The translations under genes were made by a program, and so were the position numbers. Under the pieces are notes generated by a model, which saw only the letters and a list, made by a program, of their open reading frames with translations, did no database searches and had not been told where the DNA came from. From Aliarcobacter butzleri (GTDB lineage Bacteria; Campylobacterota; Campylobacteria; Campylobacterales; Arcobacteraceae), in assembly GCF_900187115.1 (NCBI RefSeq), contig NZ_LT906455.1, forward strand, positions 1,364,001 through 1,428,000: a DNA stretch of 64,000 nucleotides. The letters are read 5' to 3'. Below, piece after piece: positions 1 through 9,430 of the stretch; position 1 is the first letter of the stretch, and each line of letters begins with the position of its first letter.

Positions 1-154
1 AATAATTCCTGCTAGATATTTTGTTGAATCACTTCAAACAATATTTTTAGCAGGAAATATTTATGAAATTTTTATTTTTGATGCTTTTGTAATGATTTTA
101 ATATCAGCTTTACTTTTTGCATTTGTTTTAAAAAAATCAAAAAAGGCTTTATAA
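1..154 (+). CDS. ABC-2 type transporter permease, C-terminal fragment
   Basis: Only the last 50 codons lie in the window; the 5' end is beyond the left edge. The visible peptide starts at an IPARYF element, a common feature of the last loop of ABC-2 membrane permeases, continues with a hydrophobic segment, and ends in a short Lys-rich tail. Its TAA stop overlaps the ATG of the next permease by one base (TAATG). The two genes therefore look like a translationally coupled pair of half-permeases of a drug or lipid exporter (YhhJ/YbhR type). The ATPase and the membrane-fusion protein are expected upstream, outside the window. The substrate cannot be read from this fragment. Confidence 0.75.
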   Translation, partial: IIPARYFVESLQTIFLAGNIYEIFIFDAFVMILISALLFAFVLKKSKKAL

Positions 155-1245
155 TGTTTGAAAGACTATTTGCTTTAATAAAAAAAGAATTTCTAGCAAT
201 CAAAAATGATAAAAAAAGTCTAATGGTAGTTGTTCTTCCTCCAATTGTTCAAGTAATACTATTCTCTTTTGCTGCAACACTTGAAGTAAAAAACATAAAT
301 TTAGCTCTTTTAAATCAAGATGATAGTTATAAAAGTAAAGAGTTAATAAAAGATTTGGGAAGTTCAAGTTATATAAAATCCCTAAATATTGTAAAAAGTT
401 ATGAAGATGGGAAATATGAAATAGATAGACAAAAAGTTATTGCTTTTATAGTTATTCCGTCAGATTTTTCAAAAGATTTAGAAAAAGGAAGCTCAAAAAT
501 TCAAGTTATTTTTGATGGAAGACGCTCAAATACTTCTCAAATTGTTGAAGGATATTTAAATCAAATAATTTTAAATCATTATAAAAAAGAGCAACTCAAT
601 AGTAAAATAAATATTATTTCAAGAAATTTTTATAATCCAAATTTAGAAAACTTTTGGTGGATTGTTCCATCATTATTTGCCTCAATTTCAATGGTTGTTG
701 CTATGCTTTTAACTTCATTATCAATAGCAAGAGAGAAAGAATTAGGAACTTTTGAACAAATACTTGTATCTCCACTTAGTTCTATTGAAATCTTACTAGG
801 AAAACTTCTTCCTGCTTTATTTATAAGTGTTTTAGAATCAACATTTATACTTTTTGTAGCAATCTATTTTTTTGGAGTACCTTTAAATGGCTCAATTTGG
901 TTATTATATTTAAGTGCAACTGTTTTTTTATTTTCTATGTCAGGAATTGGACTTTTTATATCATCAATTTCAAATACTCAACAACAAGCAATTTTAGGAA
1001 GTTTTGTGGTTATGTTACCATCTTTTTTACTTTCAGGTTTTGCAACTCCAGTATCAAATATGCCTCAATGGTTGCAACCATTTACAGATTTTATACCTTT
1101 AAAATATTATTTGGAATTGATAAAAGGGATATTTTTAAAAGATATTAGTTTTTCTATTGCACTAACATACTTAACTCCAATGTTTTTATTTGGAGTTATA
1201 TCTTTATTTGGGACAGTAATCTACTTTAAAAGAAAAAGAGCTTGA
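154..1245 (+). CDS. ABC-2 type transporter permease
   Basis: This is a 363-residue inner-membrane permease of the ABC-2 family. It has one hydrophobic segment at about residues 24-44, a soluble extracytoplasmic region up to about 165, and then five or more hydrophobic segments to the C-terminus. The cytoplasmic element AREKELGTFEQ at about 192-202 is the family's coupling motif (RE-x-E-x-GT). Length and topology fit the YhhJ/YbhR/YbhS group, which works with an HlyD-like adaptor and an ATPase to export drugs or other hydrophobic compounds. The start overlaps the stop of the preceding permease, so both are probably made together. The gene ends against the stop of the convergent DUF475 gene with no spacer. 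Confidence 0.85.
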   Translation: MFERLFALIKKEFLAIKNDKKSLMVVVLPPIVQVILFSFAATLEVKNINLALLNQDDSYKSKELIKDLGSSSYIKSLNIVKSYEDGKYEIDRQKVIAFIVIPSDFSKDLEKGSSKIQVIFDGRRSNTSQIVEGYLNQIILNHYKKEQLNSKINIISRNFYNPNLENFWWIVPSLFASISMVVAMLLTSLSIAREKELGTFEQILVSPLSSIEILLGKLLPALFISVLESTFILFVAIYFFGVPLNGSIWLLYLSATVFLFSMSGIGLFISSISNTQQQAILGSFVVMLPSFLLSGFATPVSNMPQWLQPFTDFIPLKYYLELIKGIFLKDISFSIALTYLTPMFLFGVISLFGTVIYFKRKRA

Positions 1246-2325
1246 TTATTGCTCATTTTCTTTTGAATCTAAAATAAACTCTTTATTTTTATAAATAGAA
1301 TGAATAAATGCTAAAGTTATTGGAACAATAGCAAAAGTTGTTACAAGCATTGGTGGTAAGTGGTGAAATATCTGAACTAACATTGATAAAGATAAAAGTC
1401 CAATTGACCACATTGCTCCATGTTCTAAATAGATATATTTTGATACAACATCTCTTTCAACCATATAAATTGTTAAAGACCTAACAGCCATAGCTCCAAT
1501 ACCAAGTCCTAACATAATAATCACTATATTTTGAGTAATTGCAAATGCACCTAAAACTCCATCTAAAGAGAAACTCATATCAATAAGTTCAAGATACATA
1601 AAAGATATAAAACCACCACTTACTTGAGTTATTTTAGAATCTGATTCTTCTTCATTTTTATGTTCAATAAAACCTTTTAAAAACTCTATCATATAAAAAG
1701 CAATCACACCAATAATCATAGGCGCAAGAATTTCTATTTTATTTACATTAACCATATTATCACCCATCACAACTTGATTTGGTGCTATATATGTAATCCC
1801 TAACATTAAAAATAAAATAAATAAAATCTTTACATCACCTATTTTAGATATTTTTGTAGCAAAATTTTCAATTGATTTTATCCAGTGTAAATCTTTATTC
1901 TCATCAAAAATAAATTTTAAAAATAACATCAACAAAAACATTCCACCAAAAGACATAATAACGTGGTGAGAACTCTCTATAATTCTTTCATATTCATCTG
2001 GATTTGTAACAGCAAGATTAAATGAATCTATAAATCCCATAGGTGTAGAAAAATATACAATCAATATAGGAAATACGAATCTTACTCCAAATACAGCAAT
2101 AATCATACCCCAAATTAAAAATCTTTTTCTCCAAACAAGAGCCATTGTTGCTAAAATAGTTGCATTAACAACTGCATTATCAAAAGATAAAGATAATTCA
2201 AGAACAGAAAGAATTGTTCCTTGATAAACAGCAAAAAAACCACCATAAAGAAAAAGTAATATAGTAGCGATAAACCAAACGGCAAAAAAACCGTAAAAAT
2301 ATGAAATAATTGGTTTTTGTATCAA
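1246..2325 (-). CDS. DUF475 family (TerC-like) integral membrane protein
   Basis: This 359-residue polytopic protein has about nine hydrophobic segments. Two related intramembrane motifs are visible, LSFDNAVVNA near residue 46 and MSFSLDGVLGAFA near residue 250. Paired acidic motifs of this kind mark the TerC/DUF475 superfamily, where an internal duplication is thought to form a metal-ion path. Members are linked to tellurite resistance or Mn2+ export, but the substrate here is unknown. The gene is convergent with the ABC permease and its stop abuts that gene's stop. It has its own 88-bp upstream region after brnQ. The family call rests on motif and topology. Confidence 0.75.
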   Translation of the reverse strand: MIQKPIISYFYGFFAVWFIATILLFLYGGFFAVYQGTILSVLELSLSFDNAVVNATILATMALVWRKRFLIWGMIIAVFGVRFVFPILIVYFSTPMGFIDSFNLAVTNPDEYERIIESSHHVIMSFGGMFLLMLFLKFIFDENKDLHWIKSIENFATKISKIGDVKILFILFLMLGITYIAPNQVVMGDNMVNVNKIEILAPMIIGVIAFYMIEFLKGFIEHKNEEESDSKITQVSGGFISFMYLELIDMSFSLDGVLGAFAITQNIVIIMLGLGIGAMAVRSLTIYMVERDVVSKYIYLEHGAMWSIGLLSLSMLVQIFHHLPPMLVTTFAIVPITLAFIHSIYKNKEFILDSKENEQ

Positions 2326-2413
2326 AATAAATCCTTTTTATTGATATCTTATTAGCAAAAGTTTCGCCATTTTATCTAATTTTGCTTAGTAAAAGATTAT
2401 GGTTACAATTTGG

Positions 2414-3706
2414 TTACAAATTATCTTTTTGAGGAATAAAAGCTCCAATAATTCCAAAAATAATTGAAACTAATATCCAAGAAAAACCATATTCAAATAG
2501 AGGTAATTTTGATAAAAATTCTATATGTAGAGTTTTTTCAGAGATAACCTCTAAAAGAGAGAATCCCATTGCTCCAAAACTCGCAAATTTATAAATGTTA
2601 TCATTTTTGATACTTTTTTCAAAAAATATTAGAATAACTAAAACTATTGCACCAGGATAAACAACAGCTAAAATAGGAGATGCAAAAGAGATAATAAACT
2701 CTAACCCAATATTTGTAATTATTATGCTAAATATTGTAACAACAAAAATCAAAGTCGTATAAGAAATTCTTCTATGAGAAAGTTTTGAAAAATACTCAGC
2801 AGTTAAACTTGTAAGCGCAGAACCAGTTGTAAAACAAGCTAAAAAAACAATTATTCCTAAAAGTAAATTTCCAGCGCTTCCAAATAGATGAAAAATTATA
2901 TTATTTAATAAAGAAGCTCTTTCTATATCTACTGTATAAGTTGTAGAAGTTGTAGCTCCTAAATATGTCAATCCAAAATATATTATAAATATAAATATCG
3001 CTGCAACAATAGAAGCATATCCTATTAATTTATATCTTAAGATAGGAGATTCATATTCTCCTTTATCTGAAACTGCTTTTATTATAATAATTCCAAAAGC
3101 TAATGCAGCTAAAACATCTAAAGTTTGATAACCTGCTAACATTCCTTCGAGAATAACATTTTTAGACGATTGTACAGAAGAAACATCTCCAAAAGGAGTT
3201 ATTATTCCTTTGATTATTACAATAATTAAACCAATAAAAAGAGTTGGTGTTAAAAATTTCCCTAAAATTTCTATCATTGTTGTTGGTTTTAATGTAAAAA
3301 TCAATATTAAACCATAATAAATAACAGATGTTATTATAGAATTTGTTAGATTATCACCAAAAAATGGAACAACTAACATTTCATAAGTTGTAGCACCTGT
3401 TCTTGGAAGTGCAATTAATGGACCAATAGATAAAATTATCGAAGAAGTTAATAATATTCCAGCAATAGTTCCTATCTTGTGAGTTAAATATTCAATATGT
3501 CCACCAACTTTAAGTAGTGCAAACATTGCTAAAGTAGCAAAACCAATATCAGCAATAAAATATGATACAAATGCAATTTCCCAATCATTTGTAGAACTAA
3601 GTCCTAAATATGGAGGAAATATAATATTTCCTGCACCAAAATACATAGAAAATATAGCAAAACCTAAAATTAGAATATCTTTTGTAAGTTTGTTTTGTTT
3701 GAGCAT
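2414..3706 (-). CDS. brnQ: Branched-chain amino acid:cation symporter BrnQ
   Basis: This is a 430-residue inner-membrane transporter with about twelve hydrophobic segments, the normal size for the LIVCS family. The N-terminal stretch FAIFSMYFGAGNIIFPPYLG is the hallmark of BrnQ proteins. The family imports leucine, isoleucine and valine with Na+ or H+. The gene stands alone on the minus strand, between a DMT-type transporter upstream and the DUF475 gene downstream. No leader peptide or attenuator is obvious in front of it. Confidence 0.9.
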   Translation of the reverse strand: MLKQNKLTKDILILGFAIFSMYFGAGNIIFPPYLGLSSTNDWEIAFVSYFIADIGFATLAMFALLKVGGHIEYLTHKIGTIAGILLTSSIILSIGPLIALPRTGATTYEMLVVPFFGDNLTNSIITSVIYYGLILIFTLKPTTMIEILGKFLTPTLFIGLIIVIIKGIITPFGDVSSVQSSKNVILEGMLAGYQTLDVLAALAFGIIIIKAVSDKGEYESPILRYKLIGYASIVAAIFIFIIYFGLTYLGATTSTTYTVDIERASLLNNIIFHLFGSAGNLLLGIIVFLACFTTGSALTSLTAEYFSKLSHRRISYTTLIFVVTIFSIIITNIGLEFIISFASPILAVVYPGAIVLVILIFFEKSIKNDNIYKFASFGAMGFSLLEVISEKTLHIEFLSKLPLFEYGFSWILVSIIFGIIGAFIPQKDNL

Positions 3707-3756
3707 TTTGTTCCTATTGCTAATTTCAATTTACTATAATATCAAATATTATCTTT

Positions 3757-4614
3757 TTACCATATTTTTAATTGTATTAAAGCTAATAAAATTATAGAAG
3801 AAATAGCAAGGAATATACCATAAATTGTACTTTTATAAAGTTTTTCTTTGAAATAAAATCTTCCAATTAAAGTCCCACCAATAATAACTCCTAAATTCAT
3901 TGTGATAAAAACTAAAGTAGGACTTTGAGCAAAAGCTTTGTGTGCTTTTATATAAAAATAGATATTTGAAAAGTTTAAAATTCCAAAAAATATTCCTAAA
4001 AAGAAATATTTGAAATTGGTTTTACCTTTAAAAATAAATATATAAAATAGAGAAACTATCGCACTACAAATAAAAATTAAAAATAATGTTGTGATAAAAT
4101 CTGCTGATTTATTTATAGCTATTTGTTTAAATAAAGTATCGACGATTCCATATCCTAAAAATACAGCAAATAAATAATATATATTTTTAAAACTACTATT
4201 TGCACTTTTATTTCCTAAAATAAGAAAAATGCTTATGAAAGTTAAAACAATTACTATTGCTTTATTATATGAAAAATGTTCACCAAAAAGTACAAAACTT
4301 AGAATTATTGGTATTATCAAAGATAATCTTTGAAAAATATCTGTTCTTGCAAGTCCTGAAGTTTCTAAAGATTTATTTAAAAAATATAAAATTGTTGGTA
4401 ATAAAAAACCAGTAATAGCTATAAGTTTATAATTATAAAGTTCAAAATTTATTTTTTGTATTTGGATATGAAATAAAAAATAAGATAAAAATATTGCAGT
4501 AAGATAGTTTGAGAAAATAAATATAAAAAGATCTTTTTTGAAGCCAATTTTTAAGGATTTTATATAAAAACCTACTAATAAAGATGATAATAAACTAATA
4601 GCTAAAGAACTCAT
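3757..4614 (-). CDS. EamA/DMT superfamily transporter
   Basis: This is a 285-residue protein made of about ten hydrophobic helices, the size and topology of EamA (DMT) transporters, which carry two copies of a five-helix unit. The loop after helix 3 contains LETSGLARTDIFQRLSLIIP, matching the conserved loop of the first repeat. These proteins export or import small metabolites. No substrate can be inferred. It is probably a single-gene unit whose start lies next to the tRNA-Glu gene on the same strand. Confidence 0.7.
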   Translation of the reverse strand: MSSLAISLLSSLLVGFYIKSLKIGFKKDLFIFIFSNYLTAIFLSYFLFHIQIQKINFELYNYKLIAITGFLLPTILYFLNKSLETSGLARTDIFQRLSLIIPIILSFVLFGEHFSYNKAIVIVLTFISIFLILGNKSANSSFKNIYYLFAVFLGYGIVDTLFKQIAINKSADFITTLFLIFICSAIVSLFYIFIFKGKTNFKYFFLGIFFGILNFSNIYFYIKAHKAFAQSPTLVFITMNLGVIIGGTLIGRFYFKEKLYKSTIYGIFLAISSIILLALIQLKIW

Positions 4615-4648
4615 ATTTTGTAGATTTTAAATTTTCCTAACATATAGA

Positions 4649-4724
4649 TGGCGACCCCAGCAAGATTCGAACTTGCGTGTTTAGGAGGAAATCCTAACGT
4701 CCTTGGCCACTAGACGACAGGGTC
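4649..4724 (-). tRNA. tRNA-Glu (anticodon UUC)
   Basis: On the minus strand these 76 nt fold as a complete tRNA. The acceptor stem pairs GACCCTG with TGGGGTC (two G-U pairs). The D-arm is GTCTAGTGGCCAAGGAC, the anticodon stem is TTAGG/CCTAA with loop ATTTCCT and anticodon TTC, and the T-arm is GCAAG-TTCGAAT-CTTGC. The discriminator G and CCA are encoded. The D-arm closely matches bacterial tRNA-Glu. It is an isolated tRNA gene between a transporter and the sua5-like gene, with no integrase or attachment-site duplication beside it. Confidence 0.95.
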
Positions 4725-4738
4725 AAAAAAAGAAATAG

Positions 4739-4744
4739 ATTATA
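4739..4744 (-). promoter_or_regulatory. -10 box of the tRNA-Glu promoter
   Basis: On the minus strand this is a perfect TATAAT, 14 nt ahead of the mature tRNA 5' end, so transcription would start near 4732. No good -35 box is seen, which is usual for Campylobacterota housekeeping promoters. This is inferred from sequence only. Confidence 0.5.
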
Positions 4745-4794
4745 GTTTAGTTTGAGTTTGTTTTTGCTTAAAAGAGAAGTATCAAATAATGATA

Positions 4795-5238
4795 TTATCG
4801 TAATTTCTTAAATCTATTTTTAGAAAGTTTTATTATAGAAGAAGCAGTTGTTTCATAAAAACCATCGCCATTTTCTACTATTACATCGGCATTTTTTGAA
4901 GCATAATTTATCTCAAAATTTTTTGTTGTTTCATTTGCAGAAGTAGAATAAAGTACAGAAAATTTTGAGATAAAATCATAAAATTTACAATCTTTACTTA
5001 CAACTCTAAAAGAGTTTAAATTTGGATATATAAAAGTAGTTTTTTTACTATTTCTAACAAGTTTTCTAAAATTTTTTGGAACTCTTGCATTTTTATTTAA
5101 AGTAAAAAAAGTATCAACTGTATTTAAAATCTTTTTTGAATTTGGTCTTTTTTTGATAGCTGAGAGTTTTTCATCATTTGATGATGAAAAACCCACTGTT
5201 GTATCTGTTTGAACTAGATAAACTAGAGCTGAGTCCAT
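4795..5238 (-). CDS. Short Sua5/YciO/YrdC-type protein (tRNA t6A threonylcarbamoyl-AMP synthase-like)
   Basis: This 147-residue protein carries the YrdC-fold signatures: a TDTTVGF element near residue 11 (equivalent to the T-E-T-V-Y-G nucleotide/threonine-binding motif) followed by a KKRPNSK stretch, and STSANET near residue 98. Full-length YrdC/Sua5 enzymes make threonylcarbamoyl-AMP for the t6A37 modification of ANN-decoding tRNAs and are about 190-350 residues. This one is shorter and the middle of the domain seems reduced. Whether it is the cell's main t6A enzyme cannot be told. Its ATG overlaps the carB stop by one base (TAATG), so it is translated behind carB. Confidence 0.65.
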   Translation of the reverse strand: MDSALVYLVQTDTTVGFSSSNDEKLSAIKKRPNSKKILNTVDTFFTLNKNARVPKNFRKLVRNSKKTTFIYPNLNSFRVVSKDCKFYDFISKFSVLYSTSANETTKNFEINYASKNADVIVENGDGFYETTASSIIKLSKNRFKKLR

Positions 5239-8200
5239 TAGTTTTCTAAAAACTCTTGGATTGATTTTGGAGTTGAAACATCATTTGTTTTTAAAACTTT
5301 GATAGCTTCAACTGCAGCAAATGCAGCTGCAACAGTAGTAAAGTATGGAACATTCATTCTTAAAACTGCTCTTCTTATCTCTTTTCCATCATCTTTTGAT
5401 GATTCTTGATCTCCACTTGTATTTATTGCCATTGCAATATCACCATTTGTAAGTAAATCAGTAATATTTGGTCTTCCTTCACTTACTTTTAATACTTTTT
5501 CGCAATCAATTCCAGCTTCTTCAATAATCTTATGTGTTCCACCTGTTGCAACAACTGTAAAACCATTTTCAGTCAAACCTTTTGCAATACTTGGAGCAAA
5601 TTCTTTGTCTAAATCACATAAAGAGATAAATACTTTTCCTTTTTTAGGAAGTTTATTTTTAGCAGCACTTTGAGATTTTGCAAATGCCATTCCAAAATTA
5701 TCAGAAATTCCCATAACTTCACCAGTTGATTTCATCTCTGGACTTAAAAGTAAATCAGCTCCATTTAATTTATTAAATGGGAAAACAGCTTCTTTTACAG
5801 CAACATGATTTTTAAGTCTTGGTTTTAATACATTATTATCTTCAAAAACAATATTTTTATCATAAACAGCAAGTGCATTTCTTAAACTTTCACCCCACAT
5901 AACTCTAGTTGCTACTTTTGCTAATGGCATTCCAGTTGCTTTAGATACAAATGGAACTGTTCTAGAAGCTCTTGGATTTACTTCAATTAAATATATTTGA
6001 CCTTTATGAATTGCATATTGTGTATTCATAAGTCCAACTACACCAAGACCTAAAGCCATCTCTTTTGTTTTAGTCTCTAACTCTTTTATTAAATCATCAC
6101 TAATAGAAACAGGAGGTAATGAACAAGCAGAGTCACCTGAGTGAATTCCAGCTTCTTCAATATGTTGCATAATTCCACCAATATAAACTTCTTTTCCATC
6201 ACTTATACAATCAACATCAAGTTCAATTGCTCTATCAAGGAATTTATCTATTAAAACTGGTGCATCATTTGAAACAGAAACTGCTTCATCCATATATTGT
6301 TTTAATTCATCAGTTGAATAAACTATTTTCATACCTCTTCCACCAAGTACAAATGATGGTCTAACTAATACTGGATAACCGATTTTTTCAGCAATTTCTA
6401 TCGCTTCAGTAACTTCAACAGCTGTTCCATTTTCTGGTTGTAATAAACCGATTTTTTCAACAAATGCAGAGAATTTTTTTCTATCTTCAGCTAAATCAAT
6501 AACTTCAGCTGTTGTTCCAATAATTTTTGCTCCAGCTTTTGTTAAAGCATTTGCAAGTTTTAATGGAGTTTGTCCACCAAAATGTACGATAACACCATCT
6601 GGATTCTCTTTTTCAACTACACTTCTTACATGTTCAAAATCAATTGGTTCAAAATATAAAATATCAGAAGTATCATAATCTGTTGAAACAGTTTCAGGAT
6701 TGCAGTTATACATTATAGTTTTTACACCCATTTCATTTAAAGCAAATGAAGCGTGAACACAACAATAGTCAAACTCAATACCTTGCCCTATTCTATTTGG
6801 TCCTCCACCAATAATCATAACTTTTTTATCAGTTGATTCAGTTTTATCTATTTTTGGAAGTTTTGTTACATTTGTAGTTGAATATAAATATGGAGTTAAA
6901 GCTTTAAATTCAGCAGCACAAGTATCAACTTCATTATATTCAAAATCAACATCTAAAGTTTTTCTTGCAAGATAGATATCTTCTTCAGTTTTACCTATTA
7001 AATTAGCAATCATTTTGTCACTAAAACCGTTTGATTTTACTTTTCTCATAAAATCAGCATTTGTTAAAATTGATGAATCTATTGATTTTTCTAAATCATG
7101 GATTTCTCTAAATTTAGTTAAAAACCAAGGGTCAATTTTTGATAATTCAAAAATTTCTTCATTTGATAAACCTTGTCTCATACCTTCCATTAGATATAAA
7201 AGTCTTTTATCATTTGGTCTTCTAATCTCTTTTTTAATAAAGTCTAAATCTTTATCTAAAATTCTATCAAATCCAACAAGACCAGTTTCCATTGAGCAAA
7301 GTGCTTTTTGAATAGATTCATTAAATGTTCTTCCAATTGCCATTGCTTCACCAACAGATTTCATAGAAGTTGTTAAAGTTGAATCAGCTTTAGGGAATTT
7401 TTCAAAAGTAAATCTTGGAACTTTTGTAACTATATAATCAATTACAGGTTCAAACGAAGCAGCAGTTCCTGTAATATCATTTGTGATTTCATCAAGTGTA
7501 AATCCAACAGCTAAAAGTGTTGCTACTTTTGCAATTGGATAACCTGTTGCTTTAGATGCAAGAGCAGAAGATCTTGAAACTCTTGGATTCATCTCAATTA
7601 CAATCATTCTTCCTGTTTTTGGGCAGATAGAAAATTGTACATTTGATCCACCTGTATCAACTCCAATTTCTCTTAAAATTGCAAAAGATGCATTTCTCAT
7701 ATCTTGATACTCTTTATCTGTAAGAGTAAGAGCTGGAGCAACAGTTATAGAATCTCCTGTATGAACTCCCATTGGATCTAAGTTTTCAATAGAACATACG
7801 ATAATACAGTTATCATTTCTATCTCTGATAACTTCCATTTCATACTCTTTCCATCCAAGCATAGATTCCATAATTTCAATTTCATTTATTGGAGATGCTT
7901 CAATTCCAGATGCAGCAAGAACCTTAAACTCTTCCATATTATAAGCAACTCCACTTCCTCCACCAGCAAGGGTAAATGAAGCTCTTGAAATCACAGGGAA
8001 TCCAATCTCTTTTGCCACTTTTATAGCTTCTTCTAAAGTATAAGCATTCGCACTTTTTGGTAAATCCATACCAATTTTTTTCATAGCTTCATTAAAAAGA
8101 TGTCTATCTTCACCTTTTTTAATAGAATCAGGATGTGCCCCCAAAAACTTGATACCTTCAAGCATCCCTTTTTCGTACATAGAAGTAGCAACGTTTAATG

Positions 8201-8483
8201 CTGTTTGTCCTCCCATAGTAGGTAAAATAGCATCAATATTCTCTTTTTCAATTATTTTTGCAACAACTTCTTCTGTAATTGGTTCAATATATGTTTTATC
8301 AGCAAATTCTGGATCAGTCATGATTGTAGCTGGATTTGAATTAATTAAAACAACTCTATATCCAAGTTCTTTTAGCGTTTTTGTAGCTTGAGTTCCTGAG
8401 TAGTCAAACTCACACGCTTGACCAATAACAATTGGTCCAGAACCAATAAGTAAAATAGATTTTATATCTTCTCTTTTTGGCAT
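5238..8483 (-). CDS. carB: Carbamoyl-phosphate synthase large subunit
   Basis: This 1081-residue enzyme makes carbamoyl phosphate from bicarbonate, glutamine-derived ammonia and two ATP, feeding arginine and pyrimidine synthesis. The two homologous ATP-grasp halves are visible: the first begins with [18 protein letters not shown] and the second, near residue 555, with [19 protein letters not shown]. Glycine-rich ATP loops and a C-terminal MGS-like allosteric domain (about 940-1081) are present. The length is standard. The small subunit carA is not in the window. The gene has its own promoter region, shared divergently with the deacetylase gene, and is followed by the overlapping sua5-like gene. 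Confidence 0.97.
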   Translation of the reverse strand: MPKREDIKSILLIGSGPIVIGQACEFDYSGTQATKTLKELGYRVVLINSNPATIMTDPEFADKTYIEPITEEVVAKIIEKENIDAILPTMGGQTALNVATSMYEKGMLEGIKFLGAHPDSIKKGEDRHLFNEAMKKIGMDLPKSANAYTLEEAIKVAKEIGFPVISRASFTLAGGGSGVAYNMEEFKVLAASGIEASPINEIEIMESMLGWKEYEMEVIRDRNDNCIIVCSIENLDPMGVHTGDSITVAPALTLTDKEYQDMRNASFAILREIGVDTGGSNVQFSICPKTGRMIVIEMNPRVSRSSALASKATGYPIAKVATLLAVGFTLDEITNDITGTAASFEPVIDYIVTKVPRFTFEKFPKADSTLTTSMKSVGEAMAIGRTFNESIQKALCSMETGLVGFDRILDKDLDFIKKEIRRPNDKRLLYLMEGMRQGLSNEEIFELSKIDPWFLTKFREIHDLEKSIDSSILTNADFMRKVKSNGFSDKMIANLIGKTEEDIYLARKTLDVDFEYNEVDTCAAEFKALTPYLYSTTNVTKLPKIDKTESTDKKVMIIGGGPNRIGQGIEFDYCCVHASFALNEMGVKTIMYNCNPETVSTDYDTSDILYFEPIDFEHVRSVVEKENPDGVIVHFGGQTPLKLANALTKAGAKIIGTTAEVIDLAEDRKKFSAFVEKIGLLQPENGTAVEVTEAIEIAEKIGYPVLVRPSFVLGGRGMKIVYSTDELKQYMDEAVSVSNDAPVLIDKFLDRAIELDVDCISDGKEVYIGGIMQHIEEAGIHSGDSACSLPPVSISDDLIKELETKTKEMALGLGVVGLMNTQYAIHKGQIYLIEVNPRASRTVPFVSKATGMPLAKVATRVMWGESLRNALAVYDKNIVFEDNNVLKPRLKNHVAVKEAVFPFNKLNGADLLLSPEMKSTGEVMGISDNFGMAFAKSQSAAKNKLPKKGKVFISLCDLDKEFAPSIAKGLTENGFTVVATGGTHKIIEEAGIDCEKVLKVSEGRPNITDLLTNGDIAMAINTSGDQESSKDDGKEIRRAVLRMNVPYFTTVAAAFAAVEAIKVLKTNDVSTPKSIQEFLEN

Positions 8484-8597
8484 AAAAAATTCCCCATATA
8501 TATTATAAAATTTGGATATTGTATCGAAAAAGCTCTTAAGATTGTGTTATGCAATGTTTTCATAATATTTGTTATTAATTAAAAAAGGAAAATATAA

Positions 8598-9416
8598 ATG
8601 ATAAAACAAAATAAAACTTATTTGAAAAATAGAGGATTTATTTTCTTTGTATTATTCTTTTTATTTACAAATTTATATTCTGATTCTACAAATTATAATG
8701 AATATGAAGAGTTAAAAAAATCTATAAATATAAAATATAAAAATCAAATTCCAAAAGAGTGGAAAGAAAATGTAACAGGAGTTAAAACAAAATTAAAAAC
8801 AAAAGAAAAAGTTTTAGCAATAACAATGGATGCTTGTGGAAGTTTATATGGAATGCAATACGATAAAGATTTGATATTATTTTTGGAAAAAGAGCAAATT
8901 CCTGCAACACTTTTCGTAAATGCAAGATGGATAAATAAAAATTTAGAAGATTTTAAAGTTTTAGCAAATAATCCTCTTTTTGAAATAGCAAATCATGGAT
9001 TACTTCATAAACCAGCTTCAGTAAATGGAAAATCTATTTATAAGATTTCTGGAACAAAAAATATTGATGAATTAATTGATGAAATTGAATTAAATGCCAG
9101 AAAAATTGAATCAATTACACAAAAAAGACCCAAATATTTTCGTTCAGGAACTGCTTATTATGATGAAATAGCTGTAAAAATAGCAAATGATTTAGACCAT
9201 GAAGTTATTGGTTTTTCAATTTTAGGAGATGCTGGAGCAACATTTAGTGCAAAAAAAGTTGAAGAAACATTTTTAAAAGCAAAAGGTGGAGAAATAATAA
9301 TTGTACATTTTAATCATCCAAATTCAGGAACAAGAACTGGTATGATAAGTGCAATAAAAGAGTTAAAAAATAAAGGTTTTAAATTTGTTAAGTTATCAGA
9401 TTACTCTTTAGAGTAA
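8598..9416 (+). CDS. NodB-like polysaccharide deacetylase, exported or membrane-anchored
   Basis: This 272-residue protein has an N-terminal hydrophobic segment (about residues 13-28) typical of a signal peptide or anchor, then a carbohydrate esterase 4-like domain. Motif 1 is LAITMDACGS (one Asp, rather than the usual TFDDG). Motif 2 is IANHGLLHKP with the two metal-binding His. RSGTAYYDE sits at motif 3, and IIIVHFNHP at motif 5. Such enzymes remove N- or O-acetyl groups from cell-wall or surface glycans. The modified motif 1 places it in a divergent subgroup and the substrate is unknown. It has a good ribosome site (AAAGGA) and stands alone, convergent with nhaA. Confidence 0.75.
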   Translation: MIKQNKTYLKNRGFIFFVLFFLFTNLYSDSTNYNEYEELKKSINIKYKNQIPKEWKENVTGVKTKLKTKEKVLAITMDACGSLYGMQYDKDLILFLEKEQIPATLFVNARWINKNLEDFKVLANNPLFEIANHGLLHKPASVNGKSIYKISGTKNIDELIDEIELNARKIESITQKRPKYFRSGTAYYDEIAVKIANDLDHEVIGFSILGDAGATFSAKKVEETFLKAKGGEIIIVHFNHPNSGTRTGMISAIKELKNKGFKFVKLSDYSLE

Positions 9417-9419
9417 TCT
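9398..9419. terminator. Hairpin terminator shared by the deacetylase gene and nhaA
   Basis: This is a perfect 9-bp inverted repeat, AGATTACTC-TTTA-GAGTAATCT, overlapping the deacetylase stop codon and lying 12 nt from the nhaA stop. The flank is T-rich only on the plus-strand side. Confidence 0.6.
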
Positions 9420-9430
9420 AATATGTTTTG

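Noticed and set aside
4649-4724. tRNA-Glu as an integration site of a genomic island
   Set aside because: No integrase, direct repeat of the tRNA 3' end or foreign-looking block is next to it.
7015-8391. Plus-strand open frames inside carB (98 and 80 codons)
   Set aside because: They are antisense to highly conserved carB coding sequence and lack ribosome sites.
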